Of a stretch of DNA of 64,000 nt, positions 29,680-42,664 are shown one piece after another. Source of the stretch: Isoetes taiwanensis (taxonomy: Eukaryota; Streptophyta; Lycopodiopsida; Isoetales; Isoetaceae); the NCBI GenBank assembly GCA_021234155.1, contig JAJEKV010000051.1, positions 7,660,761 through 7,724,760 of the forward strand, written 5' to 3'. The first letter of the stretch is position 1. Each line of letters begins with the position of its first letter. The notes beneath the pieces were generated by a model. That model had not been told where the DNA came from. It searched no databases and worked only from the letters and a program-made list of their open reading frames with translations. Position numbers and translations under genes: made by a program.

Positions 29680-32600
29680 CATCAATAAAAAACATGGTAG
29701 AATTGATAGCCAATAACATATCTATAGTGTACCAAGTGATATCCCTTATTTTATTGGAACGTGAAACAACCAAAATGTTTTGAGATTATGAGTATAACTT
29801 TAACCTCACGTAAAATTTGAAGCATATAATATACTGTGCTAATTTCGTTTTGGGTTGGGAGAGGGTTTTCAGGCAGTGGTTAGGACTATGATTTTCGTAT
29901 GGTATTGTATAAAAAACGGTATAATTTGCCATGTGGGAGGAGCTTGAGTGGTTATTGCTATTTTGGGTGCTTTGCAACTCCCTTTTTCCATGGATGTTTT
30001 TGCAAAGGCTCAATTGCAGATTATAAGGAGCGCCTTTTTTTAGGGCGTGGATAAGAAGGGATGCTCCTTTCTTTTTTTGGCAAGGGCAGCGGAGCGGAGG
30101 CAGAGGGCATTTAGGCAGAGAGGGCGGCTTCATACAGCAAATGGGCTTCTGGCACAAATGGGAGGCTTGATGCAGCAGAGGTAGATATGCGGCTTGAGAT
30201 GGCGGATGAGATGGCTTGAGATGGCGGCTTAATGATGCGGCCTTGCTTTGCTGCTGCTTGCTTGTAGCTTTGCTTGCTTGCTGCTTTGGTTGCTTGTAAG
30301 ATGGCATTAGAAGGGTTCTGGTGAGGCCGACATGGCCCGGAGGTTCGAATCCTCCAGCCCTGGTGTGAACAGTCATGTCTGTGCATTTGCAACCAGTTGC
30401 TATGATCGTTTCCCACCACGGAGCTCTCTTTTGCAGATTTCGTCCTCTCTGTGAAGAACTTGGAGGGTTGAAGCAGCCTCTCGACTTCTGTAACAGGGTA
30501 GCCAAGCAGAATGTGATCTTCCTAGAGTAGATCTCGGCTGAAATCTTGTTTCCGTAACTTGGCATCCTAAGAATCGACCCAAATAAGCTGCGTACCGCTA
30601 GAATTGACACGAATCAGTAGTTTGTTGTCTTTTATTGCAAAAATCATGACAATAGACCCAAGAATTTGTTGTGCAGCAGCGTTTTTGTTTGAAAGATAAG
30701 TGAGGGCTACCGGAAACGAACTCAGAGCGAATATGCAAATGCAGGAAGGGCCATTCTGCACAAAATATTCTCTGGTTTCTTTAGGTTGTGTCGTGGATGA
30801 ATGCAGGGATTTGGACGGCTGTGAAGAAGGCAGAAGGCTCTACCCGTTTATTCTGCCGCAAAGTCATGGTCATCACTGGTTTTCTTTATTTTACTTCTTT
30901 ATTTTTGCTTCAACCATAGGTTCGTTTTGCACCATTGACACTGGCTTGTATTTTTTCTCTCAAAAATATAGTGGCCGTTGGTCTGGCACAATACCAGGAA
31001 TATCCGGCAGATCAATGGTTCTAAAAGAATCTAACAACAAAACCCATAAAGATGATAAAAAAAAGCACATGCGAGCAGTACATAAGGATTGCAGAGCATC
31101 CTTCCCATAATAACGATGAACATGTATGGCAAGTAACAGGTTTATTATTTGCGCAGGCCACATACTTAGATCTTAAATCCTATAATAAGTAACAGGTTTA
31201 TTATTTGCGCAGGCCACATACTTAGATCCTATAATTTGTATCATATTTACAGCATTGCAGGCAGATGTCAAAGTATAATATCAACATTAAATTCTCTATT
31301 TTTTGTGTCTGCTATTGATAAGCTATTCAGAACTTGGGACAAGCTTGACGTCTCCGCATCGACCCATATTGCAATTTGCGAATGATATACATGTCTTGAT
31401 TAGTATGATCATTGGTTATGGCTCGTGCCCCATGTAGGAAACCTTTAGATCAAGTCAAACATTGCTCAACTTCACTAGTCTTGCCAACACAAAGTTTGTC
31501 AATGCATCATTGCAAACAATGACTTCTAATACAATAGAGTCTTATGCCACTCTCTTGTACTTCACATATTTTGCCACACAATCCACACAACCCTTGATTA
31601 GAATCCACACAATTATAAGTAACAACCCTTAATTAGAATCCACACAATTATAAGTAATTTAGTGGGTGATTACCAAGTCTAAGTTTACAAGAGTTCTGTA
31701 AGAGCTTAAGAGCTTGGCAAATGGATAGAATGCCCAGTGCTTCACACAACAACCTTATTTGATTGGACAAAAACCTATTATAGTTCCATCTCGCAACATC
31801 TTCAAAAACCCTCTTTCGACAAGATTTATAAATGCTTAAGTGATTGGTTTGCTGGTAGTCTCACAACTAATCCAGCTAATACAATTAACAAAATAATTAG
31901 TCAATTAATAGCTCAAGGTGCCTTTAGAGGGAGCACCAAATTGAAATTTACCAGCAGCTTGATGCTACCACCTGGAAGCATTGTTAGGATGCCGCTGCCA
32001 TGACACTGATGCATGTACCGCATGGGAATACTTTAGTATTATTTACCTGAGCAATCAGGATGCAGCAAACTTAGCTGATACTTCTTTGTACATATTATCC
32101 CTCCACAACATGATCACTTAGTACACATATGAGACTTCTACACTACTTTTATACGTGCACATCCTTAGATTATGACCAGATATTGGAGCTTAAATACTTT
32201 TATGGTAACCTCATCTTCTTCAGTAAGGGAAGCCATGTTTCTTTCTCGCAGGAGCATTAATGCAAATCTTAAAACCTAAAAAGTTTGCACACTCTGATCA
32301 AAGCAGCCAACGGCCACTAAGAAGGAGGACATGCCTTGTCTTTTGAGATTGTAACAGCTCAAAATGGCTTCCAAGTTCTGCCATCAGAAAGATGGTAAAT
32401 GATTATCTTTTGCAGACGCCTAGTTTACTCGCATGTAAAGGTCATGATTGCTGCAAGAAACAAGGATAACATCACCTTATCACTGCCATCAAACTTAGAT
32501 GGGCAAAATTATTAGCTAGAGAGAATAGAGAGATGATGAAAGCTTAAGAAAAATAGAGCCTCTTATCTTCAGATTACATTCTCCACATAAATACTGGTGG

Positions 32601-32690
32601 GCGTGCCCATGTTCTCATTGGCTGCCATTCATTTACCGACGGCAGTGAAGCTAAATGAAAGTGCAAAATCGAGAAATTTACAAAGTTCAT
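29680..32690. other. Non-coding stretch with small duplications and one tRNA-like B box
   Basis: No gene is supported. A minus-strand frame at 29.79-30.6 kb is compositionally biased (Gln/Lys/Ser, TTGCTTGC-type repeats) and I reject it. At about 30340-30357 GGAGG-TTCGAAT-CCTCC forms a perfect T-arm with a GGTTCGAATCC B box, but no matching tRNA 5' half exists. A 42-bp word (AGTAACAGGTTTATTATTTG..) is duplicated at 31131-31172 and 31184-31228, and AATCCACACAATTATAAGTAA twice near 31.6 kb. A plus-strand frame at 31737-32003 is unrecognised. Confidence 0.45.
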
Positions 32691-32714
32691 AAGCTTCAAT
32701 AGCATTTTAGCTTC

Positions 32715-33593
32715 TCAATAGAAAGAAGCAGCCAAAGTCTTCACTTCTTTGATGACTTCATCAAAGTCTTCTTTAAAATTTTGCTTGTCCTCTTCACTGA
32801 GTTCCCCTTTCACAGGCGCTGTGAGTACAAGCATGCAACATGCTGGCCTCTTTTGAACTGCTGCTCCACCAAGGTCCTGCAGCAGGATGGTTACTAGCCG
32901 TCCAATATCTTAGCTGATAGAAGAAAGTGAATTATTTTGCCTCATACTGACTTCCTTGGAAGGAACGTAAATGTAAGGGATGTCAGCTTCTTCACAAAGA
33001 ATAGGAACATGAGTGATCACGTCTATTGGCGAGATATCGCCTGCAATTACACATAAACTGAGCACAAAGTAAGGTTAACTTGCAGCTCGGACATTCTGGA
33101 TAAAGTTAGATATATGATTAAGCCCCAAAGACAGTTTTATCTGTCAAAGAGAAATGACACAGGGATTGACAAGTCTGGAGAGTTAAATATGCAACTCCCT
33201 ACTAATGATTAAGGATGCGCACAAAGACAAAAGTCTACGCAAGTATTCCATTACCTAGTTTCTACATGAAATAGCATCATAAGAAGTGACTAGCTAGATC
33301 AGGTCAGTGTTAGTACCCTTTGTTGCCTCTTCTTACGGCTTTCACCACTTCTTTCACTCCTCGTTTTAGTTGTTTGTTCTGGGCAGCTGCCAACAACCCG
33401 ATGAAGTCATATCAAAGAACAAAACACAAACACAGAAAACAGACCTTGAGCGCTTACCTTTACGAACGACCTTCAGCGTTTTGCGACATAGGCGCTTTCC
33501 AGCTAATGGACGCGCAATCGGAGCCACGGCAAGCCATTTTCGGCGCTCTTTTTCTTTGTCTTTCTTACTGCCCAGCTCGCCATCGCTGCCCAT
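32715..33593 (-). CDS. NHP2: H/ACA snoRNP subunit NHP2
   Basis: NHP2 is the L7Ae-family core protein of H/ACA RNPs, which guide pseudouridylation of rRNA in the nucleolus. Four exons on the minus strand: 33593-33458, 33386-33317, 33057-32952 and 32876-32715, joined by GT-AG introns of 71, 259 and 75 bp. The exons add up to 474 bases, giving 157 residues plus stop with no interruption. Matches in order: [22 protein letters not shown]-like [33 protein letters not shown] (the L7Ae RNA-binding core), [42 protein letters not shown]. Length agrees with plant NHP2. The gene looks functional. Exon boundaries were set by family continuity and consensus splice sites. Confidence 0.93.
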
Positions 33594-34328
33594 TCCCGAT
33601 ACAATTGGAAACCTAATTCCAGGGGTCTAAACCCTAAACCCATTGCTTGCCTTCTATTTTTAGTTGCTCAAGCATATTCCCGTTGGTCATAATCTCATGC
33701 ACTCGACGGACCACAGGCCACAACCTTCTTGCGTAACCAGTGGTTTAATGTAGAGTGTAGAGTGTAAGAAACACAAACGCTAGCTCCGCCCGGTCACGGA
33801 TAACACGACATGTTTATATATAAACATCAAGATTAAATATGTTAGAATAGGTAGAGTTCTGAATGCATATTTGAATTCGACATGTTTGAATTAATTACTG
33901 CAAAACAAGTTTCAAAATTTTAAAACCTGGAACTTTTTTTTGGAAAAAAAAAATAACACATTATCACTTCTCAAGATAACTCATTGTACGTTATTTTTTC
34001 ATTAGTCATTAGCTAATAAATAACTGCTAACTCCCAACTATGGGACTCACATTAGAGCAAACTCCTACGACTCCATAGTGTCATTAATCAGGGGGAGTGT
34101 AACAGGTTAGTGAACTGAGTTATGTTTTTAAGGGCTTTTGTATTAGGAAGAAATTGTACTTAGCCATGGGAATGGAATGTTGTTTCTCTGTATATGGGGA
34201 TTTAAGTTCAAAGATGCTACATGTGGTAAAAGTGGTAATTGGAACGGAGAATTTAAGGTTGATGCTAGAAGGTTCTATGATTACGTTGCATCCAAACTTA
34301 TTTATGCATATTGGTTGTTTATAACAGA

Positions 34329-34365
34329 CTAGAAACGTGTGCCCGGCGATGCCGGGCATTAGTCG
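34329..34365 (-). mobile_element. Helitron 3' terminus
   Basis: On the minus strand the hairpin GCCCGGC-ATC-GCCGGGC (34357-34341) is followed by ACACGTTT and then CTAG, with T as the next base. This is the textbook Helitron 3' end: a GC hairpin about 8-12 nt before CTRR, inserted in front of T. The element body would lie to the right; its 5' TC end was not identified. Confidence 0.75.
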
Positions 34366-34582
34366 TGGACGTATGAGGGCATTGATGTACGTTAGTTGTG
34401 GTTGTGTAGGTGGAAATAGACACATATAGATACGGAACAAACATTACCTTTCTAAAGTGTACACATAATATGAAGTAAGTTCCCCTGCATGTATACTTGG
34501 AGGGGAACTTTTTTTACTCCAACACAGCAACACGCCAGCGTGTGTTATCAACTATCGCATAACTCCCTACAATAATAAGACA

Positions 34583-34625
34583 TCAAGTAAACGGGTGCCC
34601 GGCGTTGCCGGGCTAATGTCTTGTA
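34583..34625 (-). mobile_element. Second, decayed Helitron 3' terminus
   Basis: On the minus strand GCCCGGC-AAC-GCCGGGC (34613-34597) is followed by ACCCGTTT and then ACTTG where CTRR is expected. Flanks resemble the terminus at 34.33 kb (CATTAGTC and CTAATGTC beside the hairpin). It is the same family in the same orientation, 256 bp away. Confidence 0.6.
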
Positions 34626-36147
34626 TGTGTTTTTACTCGGAAAACTTAAATCTTTCTACAAACATGTGTTTTTTCTACAGACTTAAATCTTCCAAGTTGA
34701 GGGGCACATTACTCAACAAACTTAAATCTTCCAAGTTGAGGGGCAATGGTAAGCAATAGCATAGCAACTTTATATCAATCTTCTAGGATTCATATCACCA
34801 TGTCAAATTTGAAGGCCATATAGCAGTAAATAGAAGAATCTAGCACATATGTATAAGCAACTTCGACACAATAAAAGGGGGAAAAAAAGAAAGAAAAAAA
34901 AAAAAGAGATGCCATTACAAACATGCTAGATTACAAAATTGATGCATTACTAAGTTTGCATAATAAATTTGATAAGGTATGATGATGCCCTCAAATAGCC
35001 ATTGGCATCTCTAAATACCTATTCACAACATTTTAAATGCCAACTCGACTAATTCTTTCTTCACTGCATGGTGCTCATGGCACCTCCCAAAAAAATACCC
35101 AAGTATGCATATCCACTGTGATGACACATGAACCGTAACTCATTATAAACCCTTTCTGATACTTTTGTGATGACACATGAACCGTAAGCTCATTATAAAC
35201 CCTTCCAAAACTGATTTTCTCCTTTTCAACAAACCATGATGCATGATGTTGTAGAAAGAAAAAATGGATGGTGTAGCCCTTTGGAAGCTAAGAACGAAGG
35301 GCGAAACGCACACATCTCAGAGATAAGCACTCATGCACAATTTACTTGGAGCAAAGATGTGCCTATAATGTTGAGAAAATATATATGGTATTTCACTGTA
35401 ATCCTTGACTTGATGTTTAAGCCTGACTTAGCACCACGAGTAATTTGTCAAAGACGACTAAATGCAAGTATCATTACTCAACTTTTTCATAAGCCTTGGA
35501 CGTGTGGCACATTTGAACAGTTAACAATATATGGTCAGAAGAATATTTTGATAAATTTTCCATTCTATTCAATGCATGTAGCCATTAAATACAAACCACA
35601 CAACCAAAGAATAGACAAAAAGAAAAACTGCTCAAAGTATTCTTCTATTCTCAGCAAAGAGAACATATACACATGTAAGGCATCTCCTTATCTACTTATA
35701 AAGGATAAGAACTGGCTAGAGTAAATGTCTCTACCACTTCCAAAACTGTTTGCCAATATGCATGTACTGATTCAAACGTTGGCTTGCACAACAAACATAA
35801 GAACCACTTTGTTATACGTCAATTACAGTCAAATCTTAGTCACTCATCTTGAATATAGGTACAAAAGACCAAAAAATCTGCTTAATATATTGCAGCAAAA
35901 GACATGCCATAGAACTTAGAAATACCTCTAACAAACAAAAAGATTGAATTTCTACCTTTATTTTCTGAATGTGCAGCCTAAACATAATAGGTGGCTTACA
36001 ATATGGACATGCAGCTACAGAAAATACTTAGGAGTTGGATATCCTTGAACATTATACCTGTCATCATTGTTTACTGTATATGGTTTTGATCAGCATTGGC
36101 ACAACACAACATGTCTTACCTTTAAGCACATAACTATATTTTCTTAC

Positions 36148-36480
36148 TTGTAGCTAAATCCTTGTGAGCATTAGCATCCAACTTGGCAATCACAATGTCT
36201 TCTTCTAGCTTATAAGGCTGCCGCAAGTCGCTCATAAACCCGACAACGAGATCATGACTTATCAATTACATGGGCATCCAACATAACACACAAAAGTAAT
36301 CCAAGAAATGTTCAAACCTCCCATTGATTAAATGTTATGACTACAAAGGAGATAGGTAATTAGAAACATTCAAACTTAATTATTATGCATTACCTTTTTT
36401 CAGTAACTTCCTGAGTAAGTTCACACTTTGTTCCAAAGGCACCGGCGGGTGGTCTTGAGAATCGAAGGCGAAATTAGCAA
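36148..36480 (-). pseudogene. Possible protein disulfide isomerase-like exon
   Basis: Minus-strand segment 36257-36148 encodes KLEEDIVIAKLDANAHKDLA, close to the conserved part after the thioredoxin CGHC site in PDI proteins, ending at a GTAAG donor. A second coding-like segment at about 36480-36394 (FDSQDHPPVPLEQSVNLLRK) ends at a GTAATG donor but is not recognisably PDI. No CGHC motif is present. Probably a single remnant exon. Confidence 0.4.
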
Positions 36481-36499
36481 TCCAACAAATTGGGTAACT

Positions 36500-39400
36500 C
36501 TAAACACAAAGGCAACAAGCTAAATGTTGATCTCATATATAGTATATAAGCCCAAAAAACAGATCATACACTTTCGATATCATTCAAATATCTCGCTATT
36601 TAACAGCCAGAGTTGGTTAGGGTGATGGAAAATGTTTGCAAAAAATGAAAATAATAGTAATAAGGACCTTCGCTTGATTTGCCACGCCCTTCGCCTCGCA
36701 TGCATAGCATAATATGCTTACCTCTGCTATATCCATTTTGTGCTTACCATGTTCCTAAACTTAAAAATAAAAAGAACAATTGGCTTACCTTTGTCCGAGA
36801 CACGTGAACTTGGCGCTATAATTTTGGGAGCCACGTTTAAGAGAACCTACAAAATCCAGCATCAAGAAGTGTCTCCAGCTTTAGACATTAAACTCAGAAC
36901 ATTAAACCTGGGAGCATACATAGATTTTGATCCGCATCCTATCCTTCTGTTGTAAACGTGTTCCTTCTGGATCCTCTGTTTTGTGGCTGAAAAAAAAAAG
37001 TAGATGGGTTAAGAGAAGGCGAATTTACTGCAAGAATCAACCCAAAGAAAAATGAAAAAATTACCTCGAAAGTGTCGAGTCTGAAGCTCCAAACAAGCTA
37101 TCCGGGTTTTGCCACATTGAGTCATGTGGTCTTGAAAGCTTGCTCTAACTCACTTCTGAAATATGCGCATCAAACTACAGCATAAGAGTAGGCTATCTAG
37201 CTCTCCAACAACTCGTGTTTTTGTAATGAATGGAGGAGTAATAACATTTGTAGGTCAGTGATAACAATGAGTGCGATTAGAGGAGGCCCATTTATCTTAA
37301 AGAAGCTTAAATCTGAAACTTCGATGCTACACTCTTGCAAGAAAATCTGACCTATTGGAGCACAGGGCAAAAATAATGCTCAGTTGATGTATTGCGTACT
37401 CCACAGCTCCACCATAGAAGAATCTGGAAGAACGTTACAGCAATATTAAAAGTTTTTTTATAGTAGATCACTGCAATATTTTAGAGAAATGGCTGCCATA
37501 TAGCCTATTAGGACAGCGAAACATTTATCAAAACTGTGGCACATCCCAGACTGTTAAGTGCAGAAAATCGAAATGCCCTGTAAATCCACCACAACAAACA
37601 CAGCCCAAGGCTTAGGAATCAAAGCTTCTAAGCAAGGCTACCATTTAGATGGAGCTATTTTGAAACAGGATCACCAGCTCTGTGGCGGAAGGATTGGGGC
37701 CAGAGCTTGGCTATGGCAATGAAATATTCAACAGAGAATGCTGGATTTTACCTTGGACGAAATGTCCAATAGAGGTTTCGCCCAAGGCCGTCCTTCGTGC
37801 CTACAAAAGCCATTCCGGGGGCGAATGGCTTCAAGAATGCAACAGGCGCCCTGCTTCAAGAATGCAACCACGAATGCGGCTATTTGGAACGAAGTAGCAG
37901 AAAGACTTCAGGGCAGGCAAGTTCGAAAACTTGGGCATTCAATGCTGGCAACGCGCGTCCCGTAGGAGGGGAAGGGAACGCCGCATGCGGCGTTTGCGGC
38001 TGCACAGGCACATTTCCCAACACCTTACCAAAATAAAAAAGAAGATAGTTTGTTCCTATCAAAGAAAGGCCATTGAATTGTTCTGCATGAAAAGATGGTT
38101 CTACGTGGTCATTGTACATTATTCTAGAAAGATGGCTAGCAACTTAACTATGATCATGCTATTATTAATCTGGAAACCCGTTTTCATTTTATTGTATTTG
38201 GACCAATGTTTAGTTCAGATTCAAAAAAAGAAAGATTTTACCAGCAGAGTAGCAGCAGCGATCATGGCAAAATGGATTCCCCATGACCACCAATTGAAGA
38301 AAGAGCTCTTGCTTTTTCTTTCCAAAAGGTCTGTTCCACCAAACTAATCTGCTCCAAACGATGAATTGCAGGGCTTCATAGCGCCCGATCTAAACCCCAA
38401 AAGGTACAGAGCAAAGAAAAAAATGCAAGCTGATGCTGGGTAGCTCGAGGGCATGATCCGTGGCTGCATTTTTTGGGCTTGAACTGGTCTAGTATTGCCG
38501 AGAGAGTAAGCAGTACTAAACCCTGAAAAAACAGAGCATTATATTCAGAAACCTTTATATTCAGAAACAGAGCATTTCTATACAGGAAGACAACATTTCT
38601 ATACAGATTATAGTCTGATGCATCTATTCTTCAATCTGAAACATCCTTACCGTTAGATACACCCCTGCTGACACCAGAATAGTCTTGTAACGCCCCCAAT
38701 ATGCATCTGCTATGAACGCCCCCAAAAATGGCAGATTAGAGCAGTTCCACTCCAATTGTGCACATTTTTTGCTGCAGCGGCAGTTCCTTCATGTAGTTCT
38801 TCAGTCAAATAAGTTATGAGATTGAAAACGATTCCAAAATATCCTATTGTATCACTGATCTCATTTCCTGATAAACCACATTACAAGAGCTTTCGGATGG
38901 GCATATTTGCCCTTTGTTCCAAGATCTGGACCGTACATAGCGATCCTCGTTTGTGGGGTATGCATGTATAAGTTTTTATATACTGTATATTAAAGTTTGC
39001 AAAATACTATAAGGTTTGAGACAATGTACGTAATGGTGTTAATTCTATACATGTATTGTAAATTTTTTGAGGCTCTCGCTGCCCTACGTAACCCCCCGTG
39101 TGAATATGCACCCAACCCAAAGGGGGTTTAAGGGGGATTTTAATTTAAATGTTTCAAATGCAATGGTTTGTATTAATAATCTTAGTTGTGTGTTAATAGT
39201 TTGTGTTAACTAAAAATTTTTTTTGCCCCTTCGGGGCCTTAAGGATGGTGTAGGGGTGTAGATATAGACAATTTAAGTAATTGCAATGACCTTACTAGAA
39301 ATTGTCCAAATTTAGGTCGGGCATAATATGCAAAGCTAGAACCATATGGAGGTAGTAAGAAAAAGATATTGCAAATACAAAGTAAAATTTCTCTAAAGAG

Positions 39401-40075
39401 AAGCAATAGAATTATAAGTAATCACCATAAATGAGATAATAGAATTACATAATAGACCTTCTAATCCAGCATTTCCATGCGTGATAGTGGCTGGATTATA
39501 ATATAATATGCCTCTGCCCTATTCATGAGTGACTAGCCAAGCCCGACTCCTTCAAAAGAAGATACAACAGCCAGATACTATACGAATCTTGCACCTGTGG
39601 ATGATGGCAATACACCTTCCATTTCTGCTAGCAGCACTGACCAACCTTTGAAAAGTACAAATAATGTGATTGAAATCATGAAGATAAGAAGAATATTGTG
39701 GCATCATGTCCCCTGCAATAGAACATGGAAAGGACCTAAAGATAATGAGAAGGGAACCCTGCAAGGTAAGAATGATCATCCAGGAAGTTTTTTCTACCAT
39801 TCATTGTATATTAATGAATGCCCAACATCCATGTGGATGCAACTAGTTGTCCATGAGCATGCAACCATCACTCATCTCCCAGAAACGCCAATCTACATGT
39901 TAGATGGCTCGGCTACATGCAAAGAGCAATGACAAAAAGAAGCCACTAATTATGCTCGTTGCATAATTCCACAGCTGGAGCTGTCAGCAACCCAAAAGGA
40001 CTCAAAAGGAAAATCTGCCTTCTTATATGCTCATTGCTTCACTTATGCTCCTATGGATCCTACCTTACATGCTAA
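36500..40075. other. Non-coding stretch, no recognised gene
   Basis: Several short open frames (36740-36955, 37682-38350, 39597-39932) lack similarity and splice context. The 37.7-38.0 kb part is GC-richer than its surroundings and repeats TTCAAGAATGCAAC. A GCCCC-TTC-GGGGC hairpin lies near 39.23 kb. I cannot support a gene here. Confidence 0.4.
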
Positions 40076-40239
40076 GTTAAGGAGAAATGTATATCAGTTT
40101 GTAGATAATCCAAATCCATGACCCTAAGAAACAAGGTCCCCGTCTTGAGGGTCGACAACAAAGGAAAAGCTTGGTATTCCAAGTAATACCGCAGAAAACA
40201 AGCCGATGAAACCTACAACAATATAGTTTGACATTTATA

Positions 40240-40540
40240 CACTTATGAAAAGAGGGGATAGCCACAATACCATATTCATTAAGGTAATCAAGGACAAGCT
40301 TCACAAACATGTTGGATAGCACTTGCTGCCTCCTCGGAGAATAATTAGACTCGGGACAGCTCATATCAATATGAACCACAACTTTGGGCATGCAGAAGGC
40401 AAAATCAGGTTTAAACCAAAGCCGTGACATCTTTGACTTTGAATACCTTTAACTTTTTATCTAAGATATGCTCCAGTGAATATGGTGTCCCATACCAGGG
40501 TTCCACATCGGATGTCTTATCTTCAAACAGTTTTAGATGA
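40240..40540 (-). pseudogene. M16 metallopeptidase (insulin-degrading-enzyme-like) exon remnants
   Basis: A minus-strand segment at about 40430-40268 encodes SRLWFKPDFAFCMPKVVVHI followed by SPRRQQVLSNMFVKLVLDYL and NEYG. It matches the central region of plant insulin-degrading enzymes (SRLWYKPD..PKAYV..DYLNEY). Just upstream, 40540-40450 encodes DKTSDVEPWYGTPYSLEHI, also of this family, but in a frame shifted relative to the first. About 40 residues normally between them are missing. The zinc site HxxEH is not in the window. Fragment of a dead gene. Confidence 0.65.
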
Positions 40541-40559
40541 CCACGAGAATCCCCGCAAT

Positions 40560-42440
40560 TTTAAATAGAACTGACCCATAAGATGCATTCGTCCAAATTG
40601 GCAGCTTCAGCAGCAGAAAAAACTAGACCTGCATATAACCAACATCTTGAAATTGCAGGTTTTGCATAACCCTAAATTACGCTACAACTCACATGGCAAT
40701 GCCTTTGATATTCTTGAGACTCCCATCTCTGATTCTGTTTCCCAAATGCTTACCAAACATTACAGAATGGGAGCTATGGTACAAGGTTCTACTATATGAC
40801 AACCAATTTTCCATATGTTAAATCATAATCAAGTTTAGTCAGCCTAATTATATATATGGTATAATGCTTTTACTTCAAACAGTTCGAACATTTTCAAATG
40901 AACCACTTTGGGATGCAAGTTTTTCTTCTCTGATTGGGACGTAATAGAATACACAGAATGCAATGAACCATTACGCTCTTGTCTCAAAGAAATATCGCAA
41001 TTGTTTCTCCCTTTTGGTGTCCAATGGCTACAAGTCCGGATGCAAAGTTCACCACTTGTTTTTAAAAACATCAAATAGGAGAGCCAAGAGTAGGGACCAA
41101 GTGTTACTTTCTCAAAACTTCTTCCATCCGGGGTTGTTTCGGTCCTCGGTACTAATTAGAGCTCGAAAGTGCCAAGCATATGCCGTGATGCATATTTATG
41201 ACAAGATTGCTCAAATAGATTAGCTCGAGCATCGATCTCAAATCCAAAATTTCAAAGGATGCTAAGGTATAAGCCACCTAAACCTTAGAGAAAGAACTCT
41301 AATGGCTCGAGACACAAACACAATCAAAATCACACTCAAATCCGTATTCACTACATCTGAATATGTAGCTTCCATGACGCTTTTAGGGAAGGCGGTAAAA
41401 GAATAAATTAGAGCAAAGATAATCAGTAGAAGCATGTCTTCAAAAGGAGCACGCATCTGCATCATGGTCTCTGTGATCTGTAACACGCCATCCATCGACA
41501 CCTTTGCAACCTGCCACAGCTAATCTAGCCACGAACCCTAAAGACGAACCCTAAAGTTATATGCCTCGTTGCTTGCATGGCCTTTCATAAAATTAAATTA
41601 ATTAAGTTTTTAAGGAACAAAAATATGCCAAGGCAAAACCATTGCAAAATCATAGCTAAAATGCCATTCAAATATGAGAATCCAGTGTGCACTCTAGATA
41701 TACTGATTAGTATGCCTCGTGCAATACGCCCATGAAATCATATAAAAACCATGCCAAAAAACGTATAAAATCACAAAAAAAAACCCCCTGTTATAATGCT
41801 ACATATTCATCACCAAATGAACAGATTTTTGCAGCTTACTATATATGAATGCAAGCTTTCCTCCACTATAATGCCGGTTACCAGGTTTGCCAGTGATATC
41901 TACGGTGCCGTCCTGGACCAGATTTTCAAGTGGAGATTTTCCGTGAGTTCAAGAGAGGACTAAAAAAATAGCTACCTTTCGTGATGATGTCTGCAAAATT
42001 AATGGCGTGGCTGAGAATTCAGATGTCAAGAAGCCGTGTGCATGCAAGGAAAGGAAGCCGTGTGCGGCATCAATAGGCACGGCCACATGATCTTTTTTTG
42101 AGGTACCCTCTTCCCCCCTTTTCAAATTTAGGGGTGGAGGCCCCCACTTTAATGTGGAGGTCACATTTTGGTACCCCTTCTTTTAGCCCCCCTCCAGGGT
42201 TCGAAATTAGAATTTGCCCTAACCATTAAAATGCCTGCTTACATTTAAGGCTGCGGGAAATACATGAAATTATAGTGTACTTTCCCGGAAATCCTTAGAA
42301 ACTTCTCCAAAATAGCCTGAAAAAATGCCGGGAATATTTTTTGGCTATCGGAAATTTTTTGGAATGGCCGGATTTTTAAGGGTCGAACCCCCCCAATTTC
42401 GAACCTTGGCCCCCCTCCCTTACCATTTCCGTCACATTTT
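40560..42440. other. Non-coding stretch, no recognised gene
   Basis: Contains a minus-strand open segment at about 41500-41262 with a membrane-like stretch (FEDMLLLIIFALIYSFTAF) flanked by splice-like ends, which I do not recognise. From 41.9 to 42.4 kb the sequence has runs of C and G (CCCCCC, GGGGG) and repeats GAACCCCCCCAATTTCGAACC-like words. Confidence 0.35.
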
Positions 42441-42446
42441 TGGGGG

Positions 42447-42664
42447 CCCTCTGTGGTAAGACGTTAAACTGCCATACCCAAGGTCACGGGTTCAACGCCT
42501 CGTTGTGAAAGTGGCCATGCAATGTAAAGTTGGTGGGGGAAGGACCCACTTCAGCAATGTGAAGTGGTGGGGGCAGGACCCATCTAGGTGTGTTGTAAAG
42601 TGTCACATGTCCGATAGGACGCTGCCTTGTGGCGTGACGTTAAAATCTCTTCTTCTTCTTCTTA
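42447..42664 (+). mobile_element. tRNA-derived SINE
   Basis: A box TGGTAAGACG at about 42453, an exact B box GGTTCAACGCC at about 42488, then a tRNA-unrelated body with two GGACCCA repeats (GGTGGGGGAAGGACCCACTT and GGTGGGGGCAGGACCCATCT), ending in a (TTC)n tail at about 42650-42664. Box order and spacing fit a pol III promoter of a plant SINE. Confidence 0.7.

Larger units (their letters stand above)
33640..36140. other. Intergenic with Helitron ends; no gene
   Basis: Holds two Helitron 3' termini at 34.33 and 34.6 kb and two local duplications: ACTTAAATCTTCCAAGTTGA (about 34680-34745, twice) and GTGATGACACATGAACCGTAA (about 35120-35210, twice). An open frame at 35236-35724 shows no family likeness and biased composition; I do not call it a gene. 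Confidence 0.45.

Noticed and set aside
30300-30380. tRNA gene on the plus strand
   Set aside because: The T-arm (GGAGG-TTCGAAT-CCTCC) is perfect, but no matching acceptor 5' strand, D-arm or anticodon arm is present upstream.
29786-30610. 274-codon minus-strand frame
   Set aside because: Low-complexity Gln/Lys/Ser sequence from TTGC repeats; the AGGFEPP part is the reverse translation of a tRNA T-arm-like segment.
35236-35724. 162-codon plus-strand ORF as a gene
   Set aside because: No recognisable domain, biased composition, no splice or neighbour support.
39215-39240. GCCCC-TTC-GGGGC hairpin as a Helitron end
   Set aside because: No CTRR at the expected distance on either strand.
39597-39932. 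111-codon plus-strand ORF as a gene
   Set aside because: No similarity recognised and no coding-like context; could be chance.
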